Shown here piece by piece: positions 50,426 through 59,683 of a stretch of 64,000 nucleotides of DNA. The notes under the pieces were generated by a model. It did not search any database. It was not told the origin of the DNA and was given only the letters and a program-made list of their open reading frames with translations. The stretch comes from an uncultured Clostridia bacterium (GTDB taxonomy: Bacteria; Bacillota; Clostridia; Monoglobales; Monoglobaceae), in the NCBI GenBank assembly GCA_947589045.1, contig CANQBQ010000001.1, positions 62,001-126,000 of the forward strand, given 5' to 3'. Positions within the stretch are counted from its first letter, which is position 1. The number at the start of each line of letters is the position of its first letter. Position numbers and translations under genes: made by a program.

Positions 50426-51748
50426 TTATTTAAGAACCTTTATACGCTGTCCCGCGAGACGTTTTGAAGCATACCGTCCTATTATTTGCCCCGGGATTAA
50501 AATTGCCGCGCCGGGCGGGCATACCGAGACGATTTCGCCGCAGACACGTCCGACCGCTTCTTCGGCGGGTATTTTTTCAACGTCTTTGTCGTATGCGGCG
50601 TGCGGCGGCATCGCAAGATTGACGGACGGCAGAGGTATGTTTTTTTCTCTGCTGCATTCGCGCCTTTCGAGCGAGTTAAGACCGCGTATGAGCAGGTCGA
50701 ACTCCTCGTCGGTGTTGCCGATTGATGAGACGCAGACGATATATCTGTTATCAGCCGTTTCGGTGTATATTCCGAAGCGTTTGCGAAGCTCCTCCGCCGT
50801 GTCCGCGCCCGTTCGGTTGAGCTTTGATACGTCAAAGACAAGCCGCGTCGGGTCGTCGTTTTCAAGCATAGTCACGCCGCCGCTCAGACGTTTTGGAATG
50901 AGCGCGGTTTTGTCAAGCAGTCCGCTGAGTCTGCCGTCCGAGATTTCGGTTATGGAGTTGTCGAGCGCCGCCATAAGAGCGTAGGACGGGCTGGTGGTCT
51001 GGAGCAGCTTCAACCTGTCAAACACCCTTTCGCCGTCTATGCGCGAAGTCTTTGATATGTGGAGCAGGGAGCATTGAGTCGGGCAGGGGAGAGTTTTGTG
51101 CGCGCTTATAACCGACGCGTCCGCTCCGCACTCGATTGCCGTTTTCGGCAGTTTTTTGCTGAATTTGAAGTGCGCGCCGTGAGCCTCGTCAACAATTAAA
51201 AATTTGCCGAGGGCGTGAAGAATTGCCGCGATTTCGGATATGGGGGAGCAGACCCCGAAGTAGCTCGGCGAGGTCAGCACCGCGCCCGCCGCGTCGGGAT
51301 TTTCGCGCAGGGCGTTCTCTATTGCGGCGGGCAAAACGCCTCTGTATATTTCGCGCTCCGCGTCAAAGTGCGGCTCGACGAAAATCGGCTCAAGCCCGCC
51401 CAAGATTACCGCCGAGATTACCGAGCGGTGGGCGCACCTGTCAATCAAAATTTTGTCGCCGCGTTTGGTCGCGCCCAAAATCGCCGTCTCAAGCCCGACC
51501 GTACTTCCGTTTAGCAAAAAGAAGGTCTGCTTCGCTCCGAATACGGCGGCGGCGCGCTCCTGCGCGTCCTTTAGTATGCCGGACGGACACATAAGGTTGT
51601 CGGTGCCGTCAAGCTCGGTCAAATCAATTAAAAAGGGGAAGCCGTCGCCAAGCGCGGTGACGGCTCTCCCCTTTTTATGACCGGGAACAAAAAAGTTCGC
51701 CTTGATTTTATTGCTCTGCTCCAAAAGCTCGCGATAAAGTCTGCTCAT
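50426..51748 (-). CDS. PLP-dependent Orn/Lys/Arg decarboxylase family protein
   Basis: A 440-residue fold-type I decarboxylase of the short Gram-positive type (YaaO/SpeA-like). PLP Lys218 lies in SVISAHKTLPC, the cofactor aspartate in VDEAHGAH (187-193), and the N-terminal FFVPGHKKG is a family mark. Likely substrate is arginine, lysine or ornithine; the sequence alone does not decide. Its start codon overlaps the glyQS stop by one base (TAATG), so it is translated with it. In B. subtilis yaaO lies near tmk; here the partner is different. Confidence 0.88.
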   Translation of the reverse strand: MSRLYRELLEQSNKIKANFFVPGHKKGRAVTALGDGFPFLIDLTELDGTDNLMCPSGILKDAQERAAAVFGAKQTFFLLNGSTVGLETAILGATKRGDKILIDRCAHRSVISAVILGGLEPIFVEPHFDAEREIYRGVLPAAIENALRENPDAAGAVLTSPSYFGVCSPISEIAAILHALGKFLIVDEAHGAHFKFSKKLPKTAIECGADASVISAHKTLPCPTQCSLLHISKTSRIDGERVFDRLKLLQTTSPSYALMAALDNSITEISDGRLSGLLDKTALIPKRLSGGVTMLENDDPTRLVFDVSKLNRTGADTAEELRKRFGIYTETADNRYIVCVSSIGNTDEEFDLLIRGLNSLERRECSREKNIPLPSVNLAMPPHAAYDKDVEKIPAEEAVGRVCGEIVSVCPPGAAILIPGQIIGRYASKRLAGQRIKVLK

Positions 51749-53130
51749 TAAAATTTAATTCCTTTTCTGATGTATTCGGTCAAATCCTCAATCTTGATGC
51801 GCTCCTGCTCCATCGTGTCACGGTGGCGTATTGTTACCGCGCCGTCTTCCTCCGACTCAAAATCGTAGGTTATGCAAAACGGCGTGCCTATCTCGTCCTG
51901 TCTGCGGTATCTCTTTCCGATAGAACCCGCCTCGTCGTACTCGCACATAAACTCGGACGCGAGCATTTTGTATATCTTGCCCGCTCCCTCCGACAGCTTC
52001 TTTGAAAGCGGAAGCACCGCCGCCTTAACAGGCGCGAGCGCGGGGTGGAGGTGCATAACAACTCTGGTGTCGTTCTTCTCCGCGTCGATTACTTCCTCAT
52101 CGTATGCGTCAACCAAAAACGCGAGCGTCACGCGGTCTGCGCCGAGCGACGGCTCAATGCAGTACGGAATGTACTTTTCGCCCGTTTCGGGGTCGTTGTA
52201 GTCGAGCCTCTCTCCCGAATGTTCGCTGTGACGGCTGAGGTCGAAGTCGGTTCTGTCCGCAACTCCCCAAAGCTCGCCCCAACCGAACGGGAACATAAAC
52301 TCTATGTCGGTGGTCGCGTTTGAATAGTGCGACAGCTCCTCTTTTTCGTGGTCGCGCAGACGCATATTTTCCTCTTTTATTCCGAGGGAGAGCAGGAAGT
52401 CGCGGCAGTAGTTTTTCCAATATGTGAACCACTCGAGGTCGGTGCCGGGCTTGCAGAAAAATTCAAGCTCCATCTGCTCAAACTCACGCGTTCTGAAAAT
52501 GAAGTTGCCCGGAGTTATTTCGTTGCGGAACGATTTTCCTATCTGACCTATGCCGAACGGTATCTTCTTGCGGGAGGTGCGCTGTACGTTTTTGAAGTTT
52601 ACGAAAATACCCTGCGCGGTTTCGGGGCGCAAAAAGATTTCGTTTTTCGCGTCCTCGGTAACTCCCTGGAAGGTTTTGAACATAAGGTTGAACTTGCGTA
52701 TGTCGGTAAAGTTGTGCTTGCCGCAGTTCGGGCAGTTTATATTGTTGTCGTCTATAAACTGCATCATCTTTTCGTTGGACCAGCCGTCCGCGCTCTTGCC
52801 GGTAAAGTCCTCTATCAGCTTGTCGGCGCGGAAACGCTCGTGACACTCCTTGCAGTCCATAAGCGGGTCCGAAAAGCCTCCGACGTGACCCGAAGCCACC
52901 CAGGTTTCGGGGTTCATAAGTATAGCCGAGTCCAGACCGACGTTATACGGGCTCTCCTGCACAAACTTTTTCCACCACGCGCGCTTTACGTTGTTTTTAA
53001 GCTCAACGCCGAGCGGACCGTAGTCCCAGGAGTTGGCAAGACCGCCGTAAATCTCCGAGCCGGGGTATATAAATCCGCGTCCCTTACACAACGCAACGAT
53101 TTTATCCATGGTTTTTTCACTGTTCTGCAT
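51748..53130 (-). CDS. glyQS: Glycyl-tRNA synthetase (alpha-2, eukaryote-like type)
   Basis: A 460-residue class II aminoacyl-tRNA synthetase. Motif 1-like [20 protein letters not shown], motif 2 [19 protein letters not shown], motif 3 [16 protein letters not shown]. The insert has [11 protein letters not shown] and CPNCGKHNF, a plausible zinc site. The C-terminal anticodon-binding domain is about 350-460. No T-box leader is seen in the short upstream gap. Confidence 0.97.
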   Translation of the reverse strand: MQNSEKTMDKIVALCKGRGFIYPGSEIYGGLANSWDYGPLGVELKNNVKRAWWKKFVQESPYNVGLDSAILMNPETWVASGHVGGFSDPLMDCKECHERFRADKLIEDFTGKSADGWSNEKMMQFIDDNNINCPNCGKHNFTDIRKFNLMFKTFQGVTEDAKNEIFLRPETAQGIFVNFKNVQRTSRKKIPFGIGQIGKSFRNEITPGNFIFRTREFEQMELEFFCKPGTDLEWFTYWKNYCRDFLLSLGIKEENMRLRDHEKEELSHYSNATTDIEFMFPFGWGELWGVADRTDFDLSRHSEHSGERLDYNDPETGEKYIPYCIEPSLGADRVTLAFLVDAYDEEVIDAEKNDTRVVMHLHPALAPVKAAVLPLSKKLSEGAGKIYKMLASEFMCEYDEAGSIGKRYRRQDEIGTPFCITYDFESEEDGAVTIRHRDTMEQERIKIEDLTEYIRKGIKF

Positions 53131-53186
53131 AAGTTATTCATCCTTTCAAATTGTTAAATTTGCCATATATCACATAATATTTCGCG

Positions 53187-53432
53187 TCAACCGCCAAGCG
53201 CCTCGTAGAGGGTGGAAGCGTCGCCCTTGGGCACGGTCTCGCGCACGTCGGTGACTTTTATTTTGAGGGTTCGGCTGCCGAGCGTTATCTCAAGTATGTC
53301 GCCCACCTTAACGTCGTAAGACGCCTTCGCGGTTTTGCCGTTTACAATCACTCTGCCGCCGTCGCACGCCTCGTTTGCCACGGTGCGCCTCTTTATGAGA
53401 CGCGAAACCTTTAAATATTTGTCAAGCCTCAT
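53187..53432 (-). CDS. rqcP: S4-domain RNA-binding protein RqcP (YabO)
   Basis: An 81-residue protein that is almost only an S4 domain: MRLDKYLKVSRLIKRRTVAN, then GRVIVNGKTAKASYDVKVGD. It matches B. subtilis YabO/RqcP, which acts with RqcH in ribosome-associated quality control. It follows mazG by 2 bases, the same order as B. subtilis yabM-yabN-yabO. Confidence 0.93.
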   Translation of the reverse strand: MRLDKYLKVSRLIKRRTVANEACDGGRVIVNGKTAKASYDVKVGDILEITLGSRTLKIKVTDVRETVPKGDASTLYEALGG

Positions 53433-53434
53433 AA

Positions 53435-54124
53435 TTATTCCTCTATTTCATCTATAAATTTGTCGGTGTACTCGCTCAGGGCAAGTTCCGGCTCGATTTT
53501 AAGACTGCGCGATATGGAAGCCATTTCAAACAAAAGGCGACCTATATACAGCTTTGCAGTGTCCTCATCCATACCTGATTTTAAAAGCCGCAGGATATTT
53601 TTTACGTTTTCGCACACGCTGTCTATCTCGTTGAACATATACCCGTGCTTTATAGCCTTTTTCTGTATCTTTTCGGCGCGCATAAGAGAGGGCAGATAGT
53701 GCGACACGCCCTGAAGCTCCTCTCTGATATTAGCTTGTCCGCGTTCGCCGCGCTTTATAGCGTCCCAGTTTTCGAGCACTTCTTCGGAATTTGCCACTTT
53801 CACGTCGCCGAAAACGTGCGGGTGGCGGCGTATCAGCTTTCGGCATACCGTGTCGGTAACGTTGTCTATGTTGTACTCGCCCTCGGTTCGTCCGATGTCG
53901 GCGTGGAACACGATTTGAAGCAGCAAATCGCCGCTCTCGTCGGCAATTTTTGCGCCGTCTCCGCTGTCCAGCGCCTCAACAAGCTCATAGCCCTCCTCGA
54001 TAATGTTGCGCTTTAGGCTCTCGTGCGTCTGCTCAATGTCCCACGGACACCCGCCGGGCGCGCGCAGCTTCGCCACAATTTCAAGCAAATCCTCAAAGGT
54101 ATATTTTTCGTTTTCACCTTTCAT
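53435..54124 (-). CDS. mazG: MazG-type nucleoside triphosphate pyrophosphohydrolase (YabN C-terminal type)
   Basis: A 229-residue all-helical NTP pyrophosphohydrolase. Motif GGCPWDIEQTHESLKRNIIE followed by EGYELVEALDSGDG, ESGDLLLQIVFHADIG gives the EEx-ExxD metal site. B. subtilis YabN has an additional N-terminal methylase-like domain that is absent here. It cleans non-canonical NTPs. It lies between the YabM-type and YabO-type genes. Confidence 0.92.
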   Translation of the reverse strand: MKGENEKYTFEDLLEIVAKLRAPGGCPWDIEQTHESLKRNIIEEGYELVEALDSGDGAKIADESGDLLLQIVFHADIGRTEGEYNIDNVTDTVCRKLIRRHPHVFGDVKVANSEEVLENWDAIKRGERGQANIREELQGVSHYLPSLMRAEKIQKKAIKHGYMFNEIDSVCENVKNILRLLKSGMDEDTAKLYIGRLLFEMASISRSLKIEPELALSEYTDKFIDEIEE

Positions 54125-54199
54125 TTTTTAACTCCGCTCCTTGTTTTTTTATATATCTGTATGTCTATCCTTAAAAACGATTTTTAAAACCGTTTGTTG

Positions 54200-55951
54200 T
54201 TATCTTATGAGCTTAAACCGCTCAAGCACCGCGGCTATTTTTTCGCCCTTTGGAAGATTGAGAACGTCCTCGCGTCTGACCGCTCTCACAACAAAAATCA
54301 TAATAATATATATTACCGCGCAAGCCGCTATTTCAAACAGCGTCATAATTCCCGATGAGGGGAGCACTCTCGCGAGGAAAAGCCCCGCCGCGCCCATAAC
54401 CGCCGCCGCGGCAAGCGGCTTTATAAGGGTGTTCACCGCGCCGAACTTTATCTTTGCCAGAGCCACTATTTCGACGGTGTTGATAACCGCGATTATGAGG
54501 TAGCATATAAACGTGCCTATCGGCGCGCCCTCTATGCCCAAAAACGGTATCGCAAAATAGTTGAATATGACCTTTGCCGCGCCGCCTATCAGCATATTCA
54601 CAACGGGGTAGTACACCTTGCCGTAGGCTTGCAGTATCGCGTTGGTGACCTGAACCGCCGCGACCGGGATTATGGCGAGCGAAAGTATGCTCAGCACCGT
54701 TTTGGCGTTGTCGGTATGGTAGAGAAGATTTAAAACGCCGCCCGACAGCACCGACATTCCCACCGCGCAGGGTATGCCGAACAGCAGAGCGAGACGTATG
54801 GCGCTTTCGGTTATGCCGCGTGCGCGGTTTTTGTCGCCCTTGGCAAGCGAGCCCGAAATCGCGGGAACAACGCTTGTGCCGAGAGCCACGACTATCGTAA
54901 GCGGCAGGTTGAACATCGTAAGCGCCTTGCCCGTGTACATTCCGTAGAGGGTGGTCGCCTTTTGCACGTTTATTTCGGCGAGGTTCCAGCCCTCCTCCGC
55001 GACCTTGCGCGCAAATTCGGTACCCTGTGAGAACATAAACGCGTATCGGTCAAAAACCGCCGGATTTACCACCAGACGGCGGCTTATGGTAGACATATCT
55101 ATGAGCGTCGTAAGGCTGGACACCGACGCGCCTATCGTTATCGGTATCGCGATAAGTACGAGAGCCTTTAATATGCTTCCCCGACCTCTGCTCGCCCCGA
55201 CAGCGGGCGAGATTAGCCTGTGTTCGCGCCTGCGCTTCGCCGTGAACAGATATATGCAGATGAGCAAAAGCGCGGACATAAACGTACCCGCGGTCACGCC
55301 GAGTATCGCACCCGCGGATGCGTAGACGGTTCTGACGTGAGACGAGCGCACAACGCCCGCCGCCGCGTCAAAAACGCTCGGAGCGGACGGGTCTACCGTC
55401 ATATTCATAATGAAGCCCGCCATAAGCAGACCTATTGCCAGCTTGCCCGCCGACTCTATGACCTCCGAAAACGCGGTGGGGTACATATTCTGCCTGCCCT
55501 GAAAGTAACCGCGAAGCGCGGAAGCCATCGAAACGAAGAATATCGCGGGAGCAATCGCCTTGATGCCAAGCTCCGCGTCGGGCATATTTACCGCTCTCGC
55601 AAACGCGCCCGCGAATGTGAACAGCACCACGCTGCCGACAATTCCTATTATAAAGAGCAGCGAAAATGCGGTCTGAAACACTTTCTGTGCGTCACGCTCG
55701 TTGCCCCGCGCCAGACTTTCGGCGACCATTTTTGAAATAGCCACCGGAAATCCCGCCGTAGCCACGATAAACATAAACGTATATATTTGGTAGCCTCCGT
55801 TGAACAGCCCCATACCGTCGTCGTTTATGAGGTTGGTCATCGGGATTTTAAAGAATGCGCCTATCAGCTTAACTATAAGGCTTGCCACTCCCAAAATCAG
55901 CGCGCCTTTTACAAAGCTGCCGCCCGACTTTCCGTGTTTATTTTTAATCAA
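54200..55951 (-). CDS. SpoVB/YabM-type MOP-superfamily flippase
   Basis: A 583-residue membrane protein with about 14 helices, starting MIKNKHGKSGGSFVKGALIL and containing AFFKIPMTNLINDDGMGLFN and the multidrug/oligosaccharide/lipid flippase fold. It belongs with B. subtilis YabM and SpoVB, which move peptidoglycan or spore cortex precursors across the membrane. Gene order with yabN and yabO homologues supports YabM. spoVT, which precedes yabM in B. subtilis, is close by but divergent. Confidence 0.92.
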   Translation of the reverse strand: MIKNKHGKSGGSFVKGALILGVASLIVKLIGAFFKIPMTNLINDDGMGLFNGGYQIYTFMFIVATAGFPVAISKMVAESLARGNERDAQKVFQTAFSLLFIIGIVGSVVLFTFAGAFARAVNMPDAELGIKAIAPAIFFVSMASALRGYFQGRQNMYPTAFSEVIESAGKLAIGLLMAGFIMNMTVDPSAPSVFDAAAGVVRSSHVRTVYASAGAILGVTAGTFMSALLLICIYLFTAKRRREHRLISPAVGASRGRGSILKALVLIAIPITIGASVSSLTTLIDMSTISRRLVVNPAVFDRYAFMFSQGTEFARKVAEEGWNLAEINVQKATTLYGMYTGKALTMFNLPLTIVVALGTSVVPAISGSLAKGDKNRARGITESAIRLALLFGIPCAVGMSVLSGGVLNLLYHTDNAKTVLSILSLAIIPVAAVQVTNAILQAYGKVYYPVVNMLIGGAAKVIFNYFAIPFLGIEGAPIGTFICYLIIAVINTVEIVALAKIKFGAVNTLIKPLAAAAVMGAAGLFLARVLPSSGIMTLFEIAACAVIYIIMIFVVRAVRREDVLNLPKGEKIAAVLERFKLIR

Positions 55952-56038
55952 ACTTCATCACTCCGTACAAAAAACTCCGAAACTGTGCTCAGATATTAAA
56001 GATTATATTACACTTTTCCAAAAATTACAACTATTTTA

Positions 56039-56749
56039 TTAAAAACCGTGTTTTATTTGTAATTCCGACATAATTTTGAGTACGTCCTCGGCGCACATTT
56101 CGCAAAGACCGTCCTCGTCCGACAAAACGCCGCCGCTCGTGTTCCACCTCATTCTTGAAAAGCCCCGCAGATAATCCGCGCCGCGCGAGCTGTCGGGGAA
56201 CCGCTCGCACCATTTCGGGCAGAGCCTTTTCATATACATATTGCAAAGCTCCGCCGCCGCGCCGTCCGACGTGCCGCTTATCTGCACTCCGGGCGGACCG
56301 CAGTGTATAAACGCCGCGCTTTTGTCGCGGCACTCTCCGAGTGCGATTATAACGTGGCTGTCGGACGAGAGAATGTCGCCCGCGCGTATATCGCGCACGC
56401 TGTCGGCGGGCGTGTATTCTCCCCAGCCGAATTTGGAAAATTGTCTTGCCGCCGTGCGCGCCGGAAAGACAAAGCCCTCGCCGCCGTTTTCGCGGCATAG
56501 GGTGTTATATACCGTCCAACCGACGTAGCCCGAGCAGTCCAGCCCGTTTTCGATTTCATAGCGGTGCTTTTTGAAGTCGTAGCTCTCGTCCTGCCCGTCA
56601 AAAAATTTTTCCCATTTAGGGCTTGCGCCGATGCTCACCGCGCTCTCGTCCGCGCCGTCGTCGGCTTTGTTCCAGCCGCCGCCCCAGACGTACAGCGTAC
56701 TGCCGAGCGGGATAAACGCGTTAATAAGCAAATCTTTTATTTGCGGCAT
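56039..56749 (-). CDS. NlpC/P60-like cysteine peptidase fold protein, without signal peptide
   Basis: A 236-residue protein starting at the ATG at 56749 (GAGGTGAT box). YVWGGGWNK (19-27), NGLDCSGYVGWTVYN with probable nucleophile Cys72, and SDSHVIIALG with His132 give an NlpC/P60 Cys-His pair. Proteins of this kind cleave cell-wall stem peptides, yet no signal peptide or anchor is visible, so it may act inside (for example in the forespore or mother cell) or be exported by another route. It stands head-to-head with spoVT. Confidence 0.82.
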   Translation of the reverse strand: MPQIKDLLINAFIPLGSTLYVWGGGWNKADDGADESAVSIGASPKWEKFFDGQDESYDFKKHRYEIENGLDCSGYVGWTVYNTLCRENGGEGFVFPARTAARQFSKFGWGEYTPADSVRDIRAGDILSSDSHVIIALGECRDKSAAFIHCGPPGVQISGTSDGAAAELCNMYMKRLCPKWCERFPDSSRGADYLRGFSRMRWNTSGGVLSDEDGLCEMCAEDVLKIMSELQIKHGF

Positions 56750-56855
56750 AAAATCACCTCGATAATATATATTCAAATTGAATTTTTAAATTATGGATAA
56801 ATTTCGACATATTGCAAATAATAGCAACTGATAAATAATTATTGGAGGAAAAGTA

Positions 56856-57392
56856 ATGAAAGCAACAGGAATAGTAAGAAGAATTGACGACCTCGGTCGT
56901 GTTGTTATACCAAAGGAAATCCGCCGTACAATGAGAATACGGGAGGGCAACCCCCTTGAAATTTTCACCGATAATGACGGCGGCGTAATTTTTAAAAAAT
57001 ATTCTCCGATAGGAGAGCTGGGAGAGTTTGCGGCGCAGTACGCCGAGAGCCTTTCCAAGACTACGGGCATACCCGCCTGCATAACCGATAAGGACAATGT
57101 TATCGCGGTTTCGGGAACCTCGAAGCGGGAGCTTTCGGACAGACCCGTATCGAGCGACATCGAGCGGATTATGGAAAACAAGGTGATGCTTCTGGCGGAC
57201 TCGTCCACCGGCAAGATAAACGTAATCGAGGGCAACGACAAGTACACCGCCGGAGTTGTCGCGCCGATAATTTTTGAGGGCGACAGCATAGGCTCGGTGA
57301 TTTTTCTGACCGACGACGATAAGAAAATCACCGAGGTGGAAACCAAGCTCGCCGAGACCGCCGCAGGCTTTCTCGGTCGCACTATGGAGTAG
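56856..57392 (+). CDS. spoVT: Stage V sporulation transcription regulator SpoVT
   Basis: A 178-residue regulator. N-terminal AbrB-type swapped-hairpin DNA-binding domain (1-50, TGIVRRIDDLGRVVIPKEIR) and C-terminal GAF domain (about 55-178). Match to B. subtilis SpoVT is close across the whole length. SpoVT tunes sigma-G-dependent forespore genes. A GGAGG box precedes the ATG. Presence argues that the organism sporulates. A strong terminator follows. Confidence 0.95.
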   Translation: MKATGIVRRIDDLGRVVIPKEIRRTMRIREGNPLEIFTDNDGGVIFKKYSPIGELGEFAAQYAESLSKTTGIPACITDKDNVIAVSGTSKRELSDRPVSSDIERIMENKVMLLADSSTGKINVIEGNDKYTAGVVAPIIFEGDSIGSVIFLTDDDKKITEVETKLAETAAGFLGRTME

Positions 57393-57427
57393 CGGACGGT
57401 AAGCTCATAGTATGCAAAAAAGTAAAT

Positions 57428-57470
57428 AGCCGCGCGGGGTTTTTGATAAGCTCCGCGCGGCTGTTTTTTT
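57428..57470 (+). terminator. Terminator of spoVT
   Basis: A 12-bp stem (57428-57439 with 57451-57462, arm AGCCGCGCGG) then G and seven T. It also shields the LRR promoter four bases later. Confidence 0.9.
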
Positions 57471-57473
57471 GTG

Positions 57474-57774
57474 TTGATTTTTCTTGATAATGTGGTATAA
57501 TAAAACCGTCCGAAAGGGCACTACCACAATCTCTAAATTAAATAATCAGTTGCAAAGCGAGTGTTGCTAAAAACGCCGGCTTCTATTTTGTTATACTTTG
57601 TAATTGATTATTTAGTATGCAGAGATGTGTGGTAGCATTAAAATCTAAGCCGCGTTTTTGTGCGTGGCGTAGATTTATGCCACGCATTTTTTGTTTGCGT
57701 GAGTTTTTCGGAAAGGAGACGCGGCGCGCAAACCGTAATTTGCGTAAAAATTTACAAAAGAAAGGACAGAGCTT
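57474..57774 (+). promoter_or_regulatory. Promoter and attenuator-like leader of the second LRR gene (copy B)
   Basis: Promoter TTGATT (57474-57479), 16-base spacer, TATAAT (57496-57501), near-identical to copy A. Closing helix: 57521-57534 pairs with 57621-57635 (one bulged G), then 57539-57552 with 57601-57614, then CAAAG (57553-57557) with CTTTG (57596-57600). Conserved inner TAAAAACGCCGGCT lies near 57568. Antiterminator AAATCTA (57641-57647) with TAGATTT (57670-57676) excludes terminator TGCGTGGC (57661-57668) with GCCACGCA (57679-57686) and six T. The downstream alternative helices are kept: GTTTGCGTG now pairs with CGCGCAAAC through a G-U. Helices agree with copy A although the arm sequences differ. 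Confidence 0.65.
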
Positions 57775-59574
57775 ATGAAAAAATTTTTAGCAATGATTTT
57801 ATGCGCGATTATGCTTTTGCCGACAATTCCAATCACCGTCGGCGCGGAAACGCTCGACAGCGGTACTTGCGGAGATAATTTGACGTGGACATTTGACAGC
57901 AGCGGCACGCTCACAATCAGCGGCACAGGCGAGATGGAATATTATCTTATGGTTTATCCTCCTTGGCGTGAGCATTTTTCAGAAATTACAACTCTTGTTA
58001 TAGAGGAGGGCGTAAAACGTATAGGAGAAGGTGCGTTTAAAGAGTGCAATAAGCTGGTAAACATTACCATACCTGACAGCGTGACTTCTATCGGCGAATA
58101 TGCGTTTGGCGGAGATGGTTATACAATGTCTGCTTATTACAGTGATGAATCGAACTGGGAAAACGGCGTATTGTATATAGATAATTGTTTGATTGCTTCA
58201 AAATCAGATATAACGGAGTGTAAAATAAAAGATAGTTGCAAGGTTATTGCCGATATGGCTTTTGACCGACGCAAAGAATTGGCACAAGTAACAATCCCCG
58301 AAGGAGTGAGAAATATCGGGCAACAAGCCTTTTACGAGTGTGAGAATTTAAATAATATTAACATTCCGAATACTGTTGAAAGTGTTGATTTTTACGCCTT
58401 TAAGGATACCGGCTATTATAAAAACGAAGCAAATTGGCAAGGCGACTTAATTTATATAAATCATTGCCTAATCGGTGCAAAAGATGTTGCAACAAAATGC
58501 AATATTAAAGACGGTTGCAAAATTATTTCCGGCGGTGTATTTAAAGAGTGTGATTTTACGGATATTACAATACCTGACAGCATAACATATATCGGTTCTT
58601 ACGCATTTTCAGGCTGTCGTAATTTGACAAGTATAGCCATTCCCGATGGCATAACGGAAATTAAGGAGGAGACCTTTGATTATTGCACAAATTTAAAAAG
58701 TGTTTCTATTCCCGACAGTGTAACCTCTATAGGTTCAAGAGCATTTGACTGTAGCGGTTTAGTCGATATTACACTTCCCAAATATGTGACCGAAATCGGC
58801 GATGGCGCATTTAGTTTTTGTAGAAAATTAAAAAATATTGTAATTCCGGATAGTGTAATAAAAATTGACTACTCTGCGTTTTCCGGTTGTACCGGTTTGG
58901 AAAATATAGCAATATCCAAAAGTGTAGCATATATTAGTATTGGTGCTTTTGACGAGTGTGGAAACTTAAATATAAATGTAAGTCCGTATAATCCCTATTA
59001 TTCCGATATAGACGGTGTTTTATTTAATAAAGAAAAAACCGAAATAATTACATATGCCAAAGATAAAATACAGCCCGAATACTCAATACCAAGCGGCGTC
59101 AAAAACATAGGCGATAAGGCGTTTTATTGGTGCAGTAGTTTAACAAGCGTTACAATACCCGACAGCGTAAAAAGCATTGGTGATAGGGCATTTTATTGGT
59201 GTAGCAGCTTAACAGACGTATATTATGCAGGTAGTGAGGAGCAATGGGAAAATATAACTATCGAAGGCGACAACCATTCTCTGAGAACGGAGATTATACA
59301 TTACAACAGCGACGTGTATCCGAGGATTGAGGTGTCCGAGCCGGTGGTTGAGGGCGGAAGTATAACAATAACCGCTGAAAGAAAAAATATTGGGGGAGAG
59401 GGCGAACTGTTTGCGGTAGGCTACGACGGAAACAAACTCACGGCTTCGGAAAAACTGCAAGGCGGCGCGGCGACTCTGCCCGCCGAGGACGTGAAAACGA
59501 TAAAAGTTTTCTGCTGGGACAGCCTTGACACAATGCGCCCGCTGTGCGAGCCGAAAACAATTACGATAAAATAA
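57775..59574 (+). CDS. Secreted BspA-type leucine-rich-repeat protein (second copy)
   Basis: A 599-residue exported protein. Signal peptide MKKFLAMILCAIMLLPTIPI then TVGAET is nearly identical to the first LRR protein, but the mature N-terminus differs (LDSGTCGDNLTWTFDSSGTL, a Listeria/Bacteroidales-type beta strand repeat). LRR_5 repeats (IPDSVTSIGEYAFGG type) fill about 75-500, then the BspA cap VYYAGSEEQWENITIEG, then the shared C-terminal module (about 515-599, ending IKVFCWDSLDTMRPLCEPK). It has the same leader RNA as the first copy. Probably a surface or secreted adhesin; ligand unknown. Confidence 0.9.
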   Translation: MKKFLAMILCAIMLLPTIPITVGAETLDSGTCGDNLTWTFDSSGTLTISGTGEMEYYLMVYPPWREHFSEITTLVIEEGVKRIGEGAFKECNKLVNITIPDSVTSIGEYAFGGDGYTMSAYYSDESNWENGVLYIDNCLIASKSDITECKIKDSCKVIADMAFDRRKELAQVTIPEGVRNIGQQAFYECENLNNINIPNTVESVDFYAFKDTGYYKNEANWQGDLIYINHCLIGAKDVATKCNIKDGCKIISGGVFKECDFTDITIPDSITYIGSYAFSGCRNLTSIAIPDGITEIKEETFDYCTNLKSVSIPDSVTSIGSRAFDCSGLVDITLPKYVTEIGDGAFSFCRKLKNIVIPDSVIKIDYSAFSGCTGLENIAISKSVAYISIGAFDECGNLNINVSPYNPYYSDIDGVLFNKEKTEIITYAKDKIQPEYSIPSGVKNIGDKAFYWCSSLTSVTIPDSVKSIGDRAFYWCSSLTDVYYAGSEEQWENITIEGDNHSLRTEIIHYNSDVYPRIEVSEPVVEGGSITITAERKNIGGEGELFAVGYDGNKLTASEKLQGGAATLPAEDVKTIKVFCWDSLDTMRPLCEPKTITIK

Positions 59575-59635
59575 TATATAAAATATTGGGAATGAAAGTT
59601 TACATAAAAACCTCGGCGTTGATTTGACCGAGCCG

Positions 59636-59674
59636 AAAAAACTATCCGCCCGCACAGCGGGCGGATAGTTTTTT
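59636..59674. terminator. Bidirectional terminator
   Basis: An 18-bp perfect stem (59636-59653 with 59657-59674, arm containing ACTATCCGCCCGC) flanked by A and T runs, between the convergent LRR and LysR genes. Confidence 0.95.
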
Positions 59675-59683
59675 GACAAAACA

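Noticed and set aside
57620-57692. T-box riboswitch before the LRR genes
   Set aside because: There is a terminator/antiterminator pair, but no T-box sequence (GGGTGGNACCGCG), no specifier stem with AG-bulge, and the gene is not an aminoacyl-tRNA synthetase or amino-acid gene.
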